From Candidatus Sulfotelmatobacter sp. (lineage in GTDB: Bacteria > Acidobacteriota > Terriglobia > Terriglobales > Acidobacteriaceae): 64,000 nucleotides of DNA. A model generated the notes under the pieces. That model was not told where the DNA came from, made no database searches, and saw nothing but the letters and a program-made list of their open reading frames with translations. The stretch lies in assembly GCA_025462865.1 (NCBI GenBank), contig JAOAPI010000150.1, positions 1-64,000 on the forward strand. Direction: 5' to 3'. The position numbers and the translations under genes were made by a program. Positions 9,210-16,152 of this stretch are shown here, piece by piece; positions within the stretch are counted from its first letter, which is position 1; each line of letters starts with the position of its first letter.

Positions 9210-10244
9210 ATGAAAAGGTCGAAGGCTATCCCTGCGGGGATTGCTGCGTTTTTCCTGGTGTGTTTGGGCAGTGGCTGTCAGAAGGTGCCAACCGTTACGG
9301 CGGCCGCAGCGCCCGTGTCGGTTCTCGAGATGCAGATGATCCCGCCAACGCCGGTGCGATTGGCTCGTGGCGAATATTTGGTCGAAGGGCTGCTGCAATG
9401 CCCGTTTTGCCACTCCGATTATGATTTCGCGCATCGCCCGGCGCGTCCTGTGCAAGGCAAAAAAGATGGGGGCGCCGACTTCGATACTTTTGGGTTACAC
9501 AAAGGAAATCGCATCGTCGCACCTAACATTTCTTCCGATCCCGATTATGGCGCCGGAAAATGGAAGGACGCTGATTTTGTGCGGGCGCTCCGGCAGGGTA
9601 TCGGCCACGATGGCCGCGCCCTTTTCCCTCTGATGCCCTACCAATATTTCCGGAGCCTCTCCGACGAAGACCTGGCATCAGTAATTGTCTATGAGCGTTC
9701 CATGGCTCCTGTGCACGTCGAACAACCGAAGACCACACTAACCGACGACATCAAGAAGACGTTCCAGCCCCTTGAACCGCTGGCGCACGTTTCCGAACCT
9801 GACAGTTTTGATCGTTTGGCCTATGGCAAGTATCTGGTGACTCTTGGGCATTGCGACCAATGCCATACGCCTCATGACGATTACGGTAAGGTGATTCCAG
9901 GAATGGATTTCGCTGGCGGAGTTGACATGTCGGGGGCCTGGGGAACCGACCCGAAGAAGATCATTGCGGTAGCTTCTCTGAACCTGACGCCTGATCCTTC
10001 GGGCATCTCGTATTTCGATGAACAAATGTTTATCAAAGTAATTCGCAGCGGGCAAGTCAATGCTCGTCCGTTGGCCAGCATCATGCCGTGGAGTTTTTTC
10101 CGCAAACTGAGCGACGAGGATCTGAAAGCTATCTTCACTTACTTGCGGACTTTAAAGCCGGTGCGGCATCGCGTAGACAATACCGAACTGGCTCGTTACT
10201 GCAAGGTGTGCCGCAGCAAGCACGGTTTTGGGGAACGCAACTGA
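9210..10244 (+). CDS. exported diheme cytochrome c
   Basis: A 344-residue periplasmic or lipid-anchored cytochrome c. A signal peptide (MKRSKAIPAGIAAFFLVCLG) ends at a cysteine in GSGC, a weak lipobox. Two c-type heme sites are visible, CPFCH at about residue 72 and CDQCH at about residue 216, each in its own cytochrome domain. Distal methionines could be supplied by the LMPYQYF and IMPWSFF segments. Domain order and length resemble the small cytochrome subunits that pair with dehydrogenases or oxidases, but no partner is adjacent. A third cysteine pair near the C-terminus, CKVCR, lacks the heme-ligand histidine. ATG is preceded by GGGGCGGA. Confidence 0.88.
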   Translation: MKRSKAIPAGIAAFFLVCLGSGCQKVPTVTAAAAPVSVLEMQMIPPTPVRLARGEYLVEGLLQCPFCHSDYDFAHRPARPVQGKKDGGADFDTFGLHKGNRIVAPNISSDPDYGAGKWKDADFVRALRQGIGHDGRALFPLMPYQYFRSLSDEDLASVIVYERSMAPVHVEQPKTTLTDDIKKTFQPLEPLAHVSEPDSFDRLAYGKYLVTLGHCDQCHTPHDDYGKVIPGMDFAGGVDMSGAWGTDPKKIIAVASLNLTPDPSGISYFDEQMFIKVIRSGQVNARPLASIMPWSFFRKLSDEDLKAIFTYLRTLKPVRHRVDNTELARYCKVCRSKHGFGERN

Positions 10245-10281
10245 CCCGGGTGGGGTAGACAAGAACTGGCGCGTTGAACCT

Positions 10282-11025
10282 CTAGAAGCCGCCCTTCTCC
10301 AGCATCCCTGCGGTCACCAGCTTCTTCTCTATGTGCCGCTGCAGGATTTGTATCAGGAACTTGCGCAGGTCGGCGGCCTGCGACTTCGGCCACGGCGTCT
10401 CTTCAAAACTTTCGACTGGAGCGCGGAACATCTGCGCGGCCAGGGCTCGCGACTCGCCTGAAATCTCAGAAGACGCAAGGCGTTTGTCGTCGGGACACAT
10501 CAGGCCATCGGCAAGGGCGTGAAAGTAGGCGCGGCTTCCGTTCAAGTCGCGGCCGCACACGATGCATTCTGTAAGTTCGGGGAGAAAGCCGACCAGCCGG
10601 GTCAGCCAGAGTTCGAAGTACGTGACCGGCATCCAGACATCGGAGCTTGTCAGGGCGTGCAACACCGAAAGTGTGAGCCGGAAAATTGCGTCGTTGGCTT
10701 CGTGATCGGGCAGCAACTCATCGAGCAGTTCGGCCACATGCGCAAGAGCGACGGCGCGGGCGTAGCTGACCTCGGTGGCTAGGGGGGACTCCAGCACTTC
10801 GCAGGCATCGAGCCGCGCCAATTCCTGGCGCTCGCGGACATCATAAAATGCTCGCACATAGGTGAGCGGCTCGAGGGCTCCGCCGAAGCGTCGCTTCGAT
10901 TTTTTGGCTGACCGCGCGACGCCGCGGACTTTGCCTTCCGCACGAGTGAACAGAGTAACTAATAGATCGGCCTCGCGTAGCGGATAGGTGCGCAGCACAA
11001 TCGCTTCCGACTCCATCAATGCCAT
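10282..11025 (-). CDS. recO: DNA repair protein RecO
   Basis: Mediator that loads RecA on SSB-coated DNA with RecR, and anneals strands. The N-terminal OB fold is typical: SEAIVLRTYPLREADLLVTL then KGVARSAKKSK-like basic residues (VRGVARSAKKSKRRFGG). The C-terminal helical domain has the zinc-site start CIVCG at about residue 158 and a further cysteine in LMCPDD; the usual four-cysteine set is incomplete. Length 247 is normal. It converges on the cytochrome gene with 37 bases between. It appears to be transcribed alone, downstream of a structured leader region. Confidence 0.95.
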   Translation of the reverse strand: MALMESEAIVLRTYPLREADLLVTLFTRAEGKVRGVARSAKKSKRRFGGALEPLTYVRAFYDVRERQELARLDACEVLESPLATEVSYARAVALAHVAELLDELLPDHEANDAIFRLTLSVLHALTSSDVWMPVTYFELWLTRLVGFLPELTECIVCGRDLNGSRAYFHALADGLMCPDDKRLASSEISGESRALAAQMFRAPVESFEETPWPKSQAADLRKFLIQILQRHIEKKLVTAGMLEKGGF

Positions 11026-11390
11026 GGAAGTCCATCAAGATTCGATTAAGGCACGATTGTAATAGACAGGCAGGAATACAGAAAGGCTGGGCGGGCGAAT
11101 GGTAGAGGGAGAGGGATCGTGCAACACCTACAAAAACTTAAGGACGATCGTGAGGGCTGAACGTTCGCATCTCAGCGAACACTAACCCATGATCGTCCCG
11201 AAACCACTTCTATAAAGTGTTTACAAAAACAGAGTAGCGAACCTCCCGCAGGCTGCCAATACAGTAGATCCCTTAGCACGATGGGCCCTAAACCAAGACC
11301 AGGATTCTCTCGGAGGGAACTTCGCGGGATGGATTGAAAAAACAGGGCACTGCCTACCGAGACGAGCGCCCTGTTGATGTAGAACTTTAA
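11026..11390. other. intergenic region between recO and the ferredoxin gene, with a strong hairpin
   Basis: No gene is supported here. The notable feature is a two-tier hairpin at 11142-11198: outer arms GGACGATC/GATCGTCC, continued by two more pairs and a GGG/CCC step around a two-base bulge, and an inner stem GTTCGC/GCGAAC with a 6-base loop. On the minus strand it is followed by TTAAGTTTTTG, so it has the form of an intrinsic terminator or the 3' end of a small RNA about 115 bases upstream of recO. The ferredoxin terminator also lies in this interval. Confidence 0.55.
11337..11375 (-). terminator. intrinsic terminator of the ferredoxin gene
   Basis: On the minus strand the stem AACAGGGC/GCCCTGTT is followed directly by a run of T residues, 16 bases after the ferredoxin stop. 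Confidence 0.75.
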
Positions 11391-11651
11391 TTATCGACCG
11401 AAATACGCAGCGTTTTTCGCCGTAAACTCGTTCCACTTTTCCGGCAGATCGTCCAGAGCGAAGATAGCCGAGACCGGGCAGACCGGGACGCAGGCTCCAC
11501 AGTCGATACACTCGACTGGATCGATGTAGAGCAACGGCTCAGTCGCATACTTGGGATCGTCCTTCTTGGGATGAATGCAATCCACCGGACACGCATCGAC
11601 GCACGCGGTGTCTTTGGTGTTAATGCAAGGCTCGGCAATTACGTAGGTCAT
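11391..11651 (-). CDS. 7Fe/8Fe-type ferredoxin
   Basis: An 86-residue dicluster ferredoxin, a soluble low-potential electron carrier. It has the pattern CINTKDTACVDACPVDC in the first half (the 3Fe-4S type arrangement with a longer spacing) and CIDCGACVPVCPVSAI in the second half, which binds a 4Fe-4S cluster. The sequence opens MTYVIAEPC, standard for this family. The ATG at 11651 has GGAG about eleven bases upstream; a further upstream start would add an implausible N-terminus. It stands alone between two terminators, so its redox partner cannot be read from context. Confidence 0.93.
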   Translation of the reverse strand: MTYVIAEPCINTKDTACVDACPVDCIHPKKDDPKYATEPLLYIDPVECIDCGACVPVCPVSAIFALDDLPEKWNEFTAKNAAYFGR

Positions 11652-11789
11652 AAAATTGTGGGTCTCCTGAAATCTACGTAGATATTTTACTACTACTGAG
11701 GACTCCGCGAACCGCACATTCTAGCAAGAAAGGCAGGCTGCGGTACAGATTTATTGGGCTGTAGAGCGGGAAACACTGGCGTAAAAGCA

Positions 11790-11820
11790 AACGGCCGACA
11801 AGCATTCGCTGTCGGCCGTT
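11790..11820 (-). terminator. intrinsic terminator of the glycine-rich protein gene
   Basis: A perfect 10-bp stem (AACGGCCGAC and GTCGGCCGTT) extended by AGC/GCT around an ATTC loop, followed on the minus strand by TTTGCTTTT. It lies 35 bases after the stop. Confidence 0.8.
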
Positions 11821-11854
11821 CTTAATTAGCTACTTCTAGGCAGTCGTTATTGGG

Positions 11855-12397
11855 TTACCGGTGGCCACCGCCGCCGCCGTGGAATCCGCCACCGCCTCCA
11901 CCGTGGAAACCACCTCCGCCGCTACCGCCGTGAAATCCGCCGCCACCGCCGTGGAACCCACCGCTGCTGCCGCCACGGAAACCGTTGCTGCCGTGAAACC
12001 CGTTGCTCGCGAATCCGCCACGGAAGCCTGTTGAACCGTGCGCGAAGCCACGTGCGCCGCGTCCATCCCAGCCGCCACGGCCCCAACCGCCGCGACTCCA
12101 GCCTTCTCGTCCTTCCCAGCCGCGGCCCCAACCACGACCCCAGCCGCCTCCCCAACCCCGTCCCCATCCGTACCACGGGCCGGCGCCGATGAAGACTCCG
12201 CTGACAAACCAATCAGGCCCGTAATAGCCATAGGGCGCGCAAGCGTAAGGAGCGTAATTGTAATATCCATATTCACAAACGGGCGGGCCAGCAATGTAAC
12301 CCGGACCAAATCCCACGCCCACACTGACCTGCGCTTGTGAATAAGCCAGCGGCAGAATCAGAACCCCCACCAAAGCCAAATACTTTAGGTAACGCAT
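11855..12397 (-). CDS. secreted glycine-rich protein
   Basis: A 180-residue exported protein with signal peptide MRYLKYLALVGVLILPLAYSQA. The mature part has a Tyr/Pro/Cys-rich section (VCEYGYYNYAPYACAPYGYY), then GWGRGWGGGW repeats, then GGRG repeats and finally a tail of GFHGGGGG repeats rich in histidine. The low-complexity tail suggests an extended surface or periplasmic protein; the four or so His-Gly repeats could bind metal, which is inference. The start has AGGGGGA at correct spacing. No enzyme domain is present. Similar signal-peptide plus YXRP/YXYY-like proteins are common in acidobacteria. Confidence 0.8.
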   Translation of the reverse strand: MRYLKYLALVGVLILPLAYSQAQVSVGVGFGPGYIAGPPVCEYGYYNYAPYACAPYGYYGPDWFVSGVFIGAGPWYGWGRGWGGGWGRGWGRGWEGREGWSRGGWGRGGWDGRGARGFAHGSTGFRGGFASNGFHGSNGFRGGSSGGFHGGGGGFHGGSGGGGFHGGGGGGFHGGGGGHR

Positions 12398-12525
12398 TTG
12401 AATCCCCCTTGTCCCAGGTCCGCCAACTCCAAAACCCTTCGGACCTGCAGGTGCTCCAGGCTTTCTCAATCTGAAGCGCCTATCTATTTGAACTCGCAAC
12501 TCGCAGAAAAGTTGCAAGGTTTAGG

Positions 12526-12543
12526 GTGGCTGATTTCAGCCAC
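12526..12543 (-). terminator. possible terminator hairpin after the aconitase-family gene
   Basis: A near-perfect GTGGCTGA/TCAGCCAC inverted repeat with a tiny loop about 80 bases after the stop. There is no U-tract, so the assignment rests on position. Confidence 0.35.
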
Positions 12544-12623
12544 TGCGCTTGAATTCAACCACTTGCGGGGAATGCATTGGAGACGGCCTGAACCCATACC
12601 GGTTATCAGAAGCAGGCCAAATC

Positions 12624-14810
12624 CTAGGCTCCGACTAACTCTCGCTTTTCGCTCGGTTCGAATTCCACAATGTACCCCGCGACGGCGCTTGCCGCGACCG
12701 TGAAGGGCGAAGCCAGATACATTTGTCCGGGGCCGCTGCGGCCGGGGAAGTTGCGATTCTGTGCGCTGATCACCACCTGATCGGGACGGGTCGAAACTCC
12801 TGGCCCCGCATTGATGCATGCTCCGCAACTGGGCTCGATCACATGGGCGCCAGCTTTCTGAAATACATCGATGTAGCCCTTGCGTAAACAATACTCGCGC
12901 GTCTCTTGCGATCCGAACTGAATGTAGAACTTAACGGAGTCAGCCACGCGTTTGCCGTGCTTCAGCGCATCGGAAAGAACGGCGGCATACATGTCCATGT
13001 CTTCATTCTTGCCGGCGGTGCAGGTGCCGCCATATGCGATCTCGACTGGCACAGGAGTATTCAGCTCGCGCACATATTTACCATTGCCTGGATCACCCGG
13101 TGTCGCGACCATCGGCGTAATCTCGGCCGCGTCGAGTTCGATCACATGCGCATACTGCGCGTCAGGATCGCTGTATAAGCCTTCGATCATCCCTTCGGCT
13201 TTCTTGCGATTCATCCCGCGCCGCTCCACTAGGAATTCGACCGCCTTCTTATCGGGCGCGACAATGCCGGTGAAGCCACCAATCTCGGCGGCCATGTTGG
13301 TCATGGTGGCGCGCTCATCCACGCTAAGTTCTTCGATAGCTTCGCCCGCATATTCCATCACCTTGGCAAGCGCTTTGCCACTGCGGACGTAGTCGAGGCT
13401 GAGAATTTTCAGAATAAAATCTTTGGCTGTAACGTTCTCATGCTTCGTGCCGCGGATTACGATTCTCACTGATTCCGGCACCTTCACCCGAACGTCTTTC
13501 GTAATCCAGCTATTGAATACATCTGTGGTGCCGATGCCAAAGGCGACGCAGCCAATGGCGCCGACATGCGGTGTGTGCGAGTCGGAGCCGATGTTCAACT
13601 GCCCGGGCAGTGCATAACTTTCCAGAACAATAGAGTGGCAGATGCCTTCGGAGCCTTTGCGGTCTTTCAATTCTCCGTGCAGCTTGATTCCCTGCTTGGC
13701 GGCGAAGTCCTGCTGCTTTAGTTTGAGTTGCGTTGCGAGATCGAGCAGGCCGAGCTTTTTCTTTTCCTCGGAAATTACTTCGTCGAGGAACGTTAGATGA
13801 TCGCGGAAAAAGATGATGCTCGAAGCATCGTTTACTTTCGCATCCTTGCCGACGTAGCGCTCGAAGAAGATTGCGGCCATGGGCGTGACGTATTCATGGC
13901 TAAAGCGCAAGTCAGCCTGGGCAAAACCGGTGTCGCCGGCCTTCACAGCGGCAACGCCGACCTCGCCCTTTTCGTTCAGCATGTGGCGGGCGAAGATCTT
14001 CTCTGCGAGAGTCATGGGATGTTTGGGAGTCTTGACCGGCGGCAAGAACACTTTCTTCTGCATACGCGCCACGTTGAACGGAAACAATCCTCCGTATTCG
14101 ATTACCTGACGCGTAATCTCATCTTCTCCCGCAGTGAACTCGGCGAGTGGAATTTCCTCCCCGCCGCGAATCTTGTCGATCAAGGAAAAATCCGTCGAGG
14201 TCAGCACTCCCAAGTTCTGACAATTCTGTTTGTAAATGCGCTCGATGTTTTCCGCGATCACGACTTTAATGCCTGCGCACATCTCGGCGTAAGGCGATTG
14301 CTCGCGACTCGATCCCTTGCCGCGCCGCTTTCCGCTGACTGCGCACACAAAACCGCCGCGTTTCACCTCGCCGCGGCCAATCGGTGTAACGTTGCCACAC
14401 TTCAAGCCAAGATAAGGAATTTCTCCTAGGGTCTCATCGAAGTAAAAGCAGTAGTGGGCTGGGGTGATTTCGTCGGTCGAGATGTCGTCACGCAGTTTGG
14501 GATTGTTCGCAGAATTCTTCGTATCCCAGGGAAGGTCTTCCCCGGCGAGTTGCCGCTTGATCAGTTCCGGATCTTCGGTGAGAAAAAGGATACGTCCCTG
14601 CAGCCGTACTTTATCGGGCCGCTTTTCGATTTTGCGTTCCAGAAGAGAGTTGATCACGTTGAACCTGTCGGAACGAAGGATTTGGAACAGGCCGTGAGCG
14701 GAATCAGCTAGTCCCTGATTATTGTAACGCGGCGGACGGGGCACGACCCGGCGATTGATATAAGCTCCCTCTCCTGTGTGTTTGACAAGATCTTTAACCA
14801 CAGGGGACAC
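12624..14810 (-). CDS. aconitase-family hydratase with N-terminal swivel domain
   Basis: A [4Fe-4S] hydro-lyase of the aconitase superfamily, most likely acting as aconitate hydratase in the citric acid cycle. The order is a LeuD-like swivel domain first (about residues 60-260, with GKGSSREQSPYAEMCAGIK), then the LeuC-like catalytic domains containing NIGSDSHTPHVGAIGCVAFG and SCGACINAGPG with cluster cysteines. This order recalls AcnB, but the HEAT-like N-terminal domain of AcnB is absent and the length is only 728. An isopropylmalate or methylcitrate-type substrate cannot be excluded. The start is uncertain: the first in-frame GTG (14810) lies inside a repeat and has no ribosome binding site; another GTG at 14801 is no better. 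Confidence 0.85.
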   Translation of the reverse strand: MSPVVKDLVKHTGEGAYINRRVVPRPPRYNNQGLADSAHGLFQILRSDRFNVINSLLERKIEKRPDKVRLQGRILFLTEDPELIKRQLAGEDLPWDTKNSANNPKLRDDISTDEITPAHYCFYFDETLGEIPYLGLKCGNVTPIGRGEVKRGGFVCAVSGKRRGKGSSREQSPYAEMCAGIKVVIAENIERIYKQNCQNLGVLTSTDFSLIDKIRGGEEIPLAEFTAGEDEITRQVIEYGGLFPFNVARMQKKVFLPPVKTPKHPMTLAEKIFARHMLNEKGEVGVAAVKAGDTGFAQADLRFSHEYVTPMAAIFFERYVGKDAKVNDASSIIFFRDHLTFLDEVISEEKKKLGLLDLATQLKLKQQDFAAKQGIKLHGELKDRKGSEGICHSIVLESYALPGQLNIGSDSHTPHVGAIGCVAFGIGTTDVFNSWITKDVRVKVPESVRIVIRGTKHENVTAKDFILKILSLDYVRSGKALAKVMEYAGEAIEELSVDERATMTNMAAEIGGFTGIVAPDKKAVEFLVERRGMNRKKAEGMIEGLYSDPDAQYAHVIELDAAEITPMVATPGDPGNGKYVRELNTPVPVEIAYGGTCTAGKNEDMDMYAAVLSDALKHGKRVADSVKFYIQFGSQETREYCLRKGYIDVFQKAGAHVIEPSCGACINAGPGVSTRPDQVVISAQNRNFPGRSGPGQMYLASPFTVAASAVAGYIVEFEPSEKRELVGA

Positions 14811-14822
14811 AGAGGAATACAG
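14794..14822. repeat. degenerate ACCACAG...ACACAGAGG intergenic repeat
   Basis: Plus-strand TTAACCACAGGGGACACAG followed by AGGAATACAG, a short motif that recurs in variant form at 33208-33231 and 42261-42289. It occupies the gap between two genes and covers the putative start of the aconitase-family gene. Confidence 0.45.
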
Positions 14823-14828
14823 ACAACC

Positions 14829-15677
14829 TTATCTTTCGTATGCACGGGGGTCCGGTAATGCTTCGAGGCCCCGTCCTGCAAAGATTTCTACGAACTCTTG
14901 CAGCAGGGCATCGTGAATCAATCCATTTGAGGCCACGGTCTCGCGGCTGTTCAGTTCGAACGGAGCACCGTCGAAGCGCGTGACTTTGCCGCCCGCCTCC
15001 TGCACGATCAGCACGCCAGCCGCGGTGTCCCAGGGATTGAGATTAAATTCCCAGAAGCCATCAAAACGCCCCGAGGCTACGTTACACAAATCGAGGGCTG
15101 CTGACCCCGCGCGCCGCACTCCGTGAGAGTGCAGCGTGATTTGGTGATAGAAATAAATGTTGGGATTCTTGTGCCGCTTGTGGCTGGGAAAACCGGTGGC
15201 CAGAAGGCATTCCTTCAGCGCAGCCGTCTTCGAGACGCGCATGGGCTCGCCGTTGAGATGCGCGCCTCTTCCCTGCTGTGCGGAAAATAGCTCGTCGCGT
15301 GTGGGGTCGTAAATCACCGCGGCAATGCGCTCTCCCGATTGACTCGATGACCGGTGCTCGAGACCCATGGAAACGCAGAAGACTGGGAATCCATGTGCGA
15401 AATTAGTTGTGCCGTCCAGTGGATCGATGTACCAGCGATAGTCGCTGCCCTGGTCGCTGAGTCCCTGTTCTTCACCAAGAATATCGTGCGTGGGCCACTG
15501 CTGGCGGATGCGTTCTCGGATCAGCACTTCGGAAGCGCGGTCCGCTGCCGTGACCAAATCGGCCTCGCCCTTGTATTCAATTTTGAGATGCTGGTGGAAG
15601 TGGTGCATCAGCAACGCGCCGGCCTCGCGCGCGATAGCGGACATGGCGGGGAGAAAACTGTCGTTTGGGATAGGCAC
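14829..15677 (-). CDS. suhB: inositol monophosphatase family protein
   Basis: A Mg-dependent, lithium-sensitive type sugar phosphatase (inositol-1-phosphatase; SuhB in enterobacteria, which also acts in transcription). Signature motifs are ILGEEQG (metal-binding Glu), IDPLDGTTNFAHGFP (metal site), and NPWDTAAGVLIVQEAGG near residue 215. Length 282 is normal. The start is GTG and the N-terminus reads into the usual helix MSAIAREAGALLMHHF. It ends just before the aconitase-family gene and may be cotranscribed with it. The symbol follows family convention; substrate is not proven. Confidence 0.88.
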   Translation of the reverse strand: MPIPNDSFLPAMSAIAREAGALLMHHFHQHLKIEYKGEADLVTAADRASEVLIRERIRQQWPTHDILGEEQGLSDQGSDYRWYIDPLDGTTNFAHGFPVFCVSMGLEHRSSSQSGERIAAVIYDPTRDELFSAQQGRGAHLNGEPMRVSKTAALKECLLATGFPSHKRHKNPNIYFYHQITLHSHGVRRAGSAALDLCNVASGRFDGFWEFNLNPWDTAAGVLIVQEAGGKVTRFDGAPFELNSRETVASNGLIHDALLQEFVEIFAGRGLEALPDPRAYER

Positions 15678-15791
15678 AGAGTTTGGGTCTTCGATATCGG
15701 GCTTTCGGTCTTCGGTCTCAGGGTATCGAACGCAGGTTTAATAACGCCAGCAGCTCAGGAGCCTAAGATCTACGACCCGCTTCCTAAGACC

Positions 15792-16064
15792 TTACTTTCT
15801 CTTCCCGCCGTCCTCGGCGATATACATGATCTCGTGCTTAAAAATAAAAAGATTGGGAGCGCCTTCGCGCGTCAGCCGCACCATGTGTTTGTCGTAATAC
15901 TCGATCCAGCCACTAACGGTTTGACCATCCATCAACTTCACGCTAACTGGCTTCTGCTTCTCGCCCAGGGTCTTGAGAAAGCTGGCTTCTTCGAAAGTCT
16001 CTTCAGGGGGCGGTGTCCGGCCCCGCTTGGCCGCATTCGGATTGCCCTGAGGGCGGAAAGGCAT
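15792..16064 (-). CDS. hfq: Hfq-like RNA-binding Sm protein
   Basis: A 90-residue protein with a single Sm fold: Sm1 strand pattern VSVKLMDGQTVSGWIEYYD, then MVRLTREGAPNLFIFKHEIMYI as Sm2, where FKHEI matches the diagnostic Hfq YKHAI motif. It is preceded by a basic, Pro-rich tail, the opposite of the long C-terminal tail of enterobacterial Hfq. Hfq pairs small RNAs with mRNAs. The gene is not beside miaA, its usual neighbour, but lies between suhB and a TonB receptor. The ATG at 16064 is preferred; a GTG five codons upstream is possible. No clear ribosome binding site precedes either. Confidence 0.72.
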   Translation of the reverse strand: MPFRPQGNPNAAKRGRTPPPEETFEEASFLKTLGEKQKPVSVKLMDGQTVSGWIEYYDKHMVRLTREGAPNLFIFKHEIMYIAEDGGKRK

Positions 16065-16152
16065 GAGGGAATTGTACACGGAGGTAGGATGCCGGACGAA
16101 AAAGCCACCAGCCCGAGCGGGACTGGTGGCTGGATCACGACCCGAGAAATCG

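Noticed and set aside
12003..12224. Pro/Arg-rich plus-strand open frames opposite the glycine-rich protein
   Set aside because: They are mirror translations of GGX repeats in GC-rich DNA.
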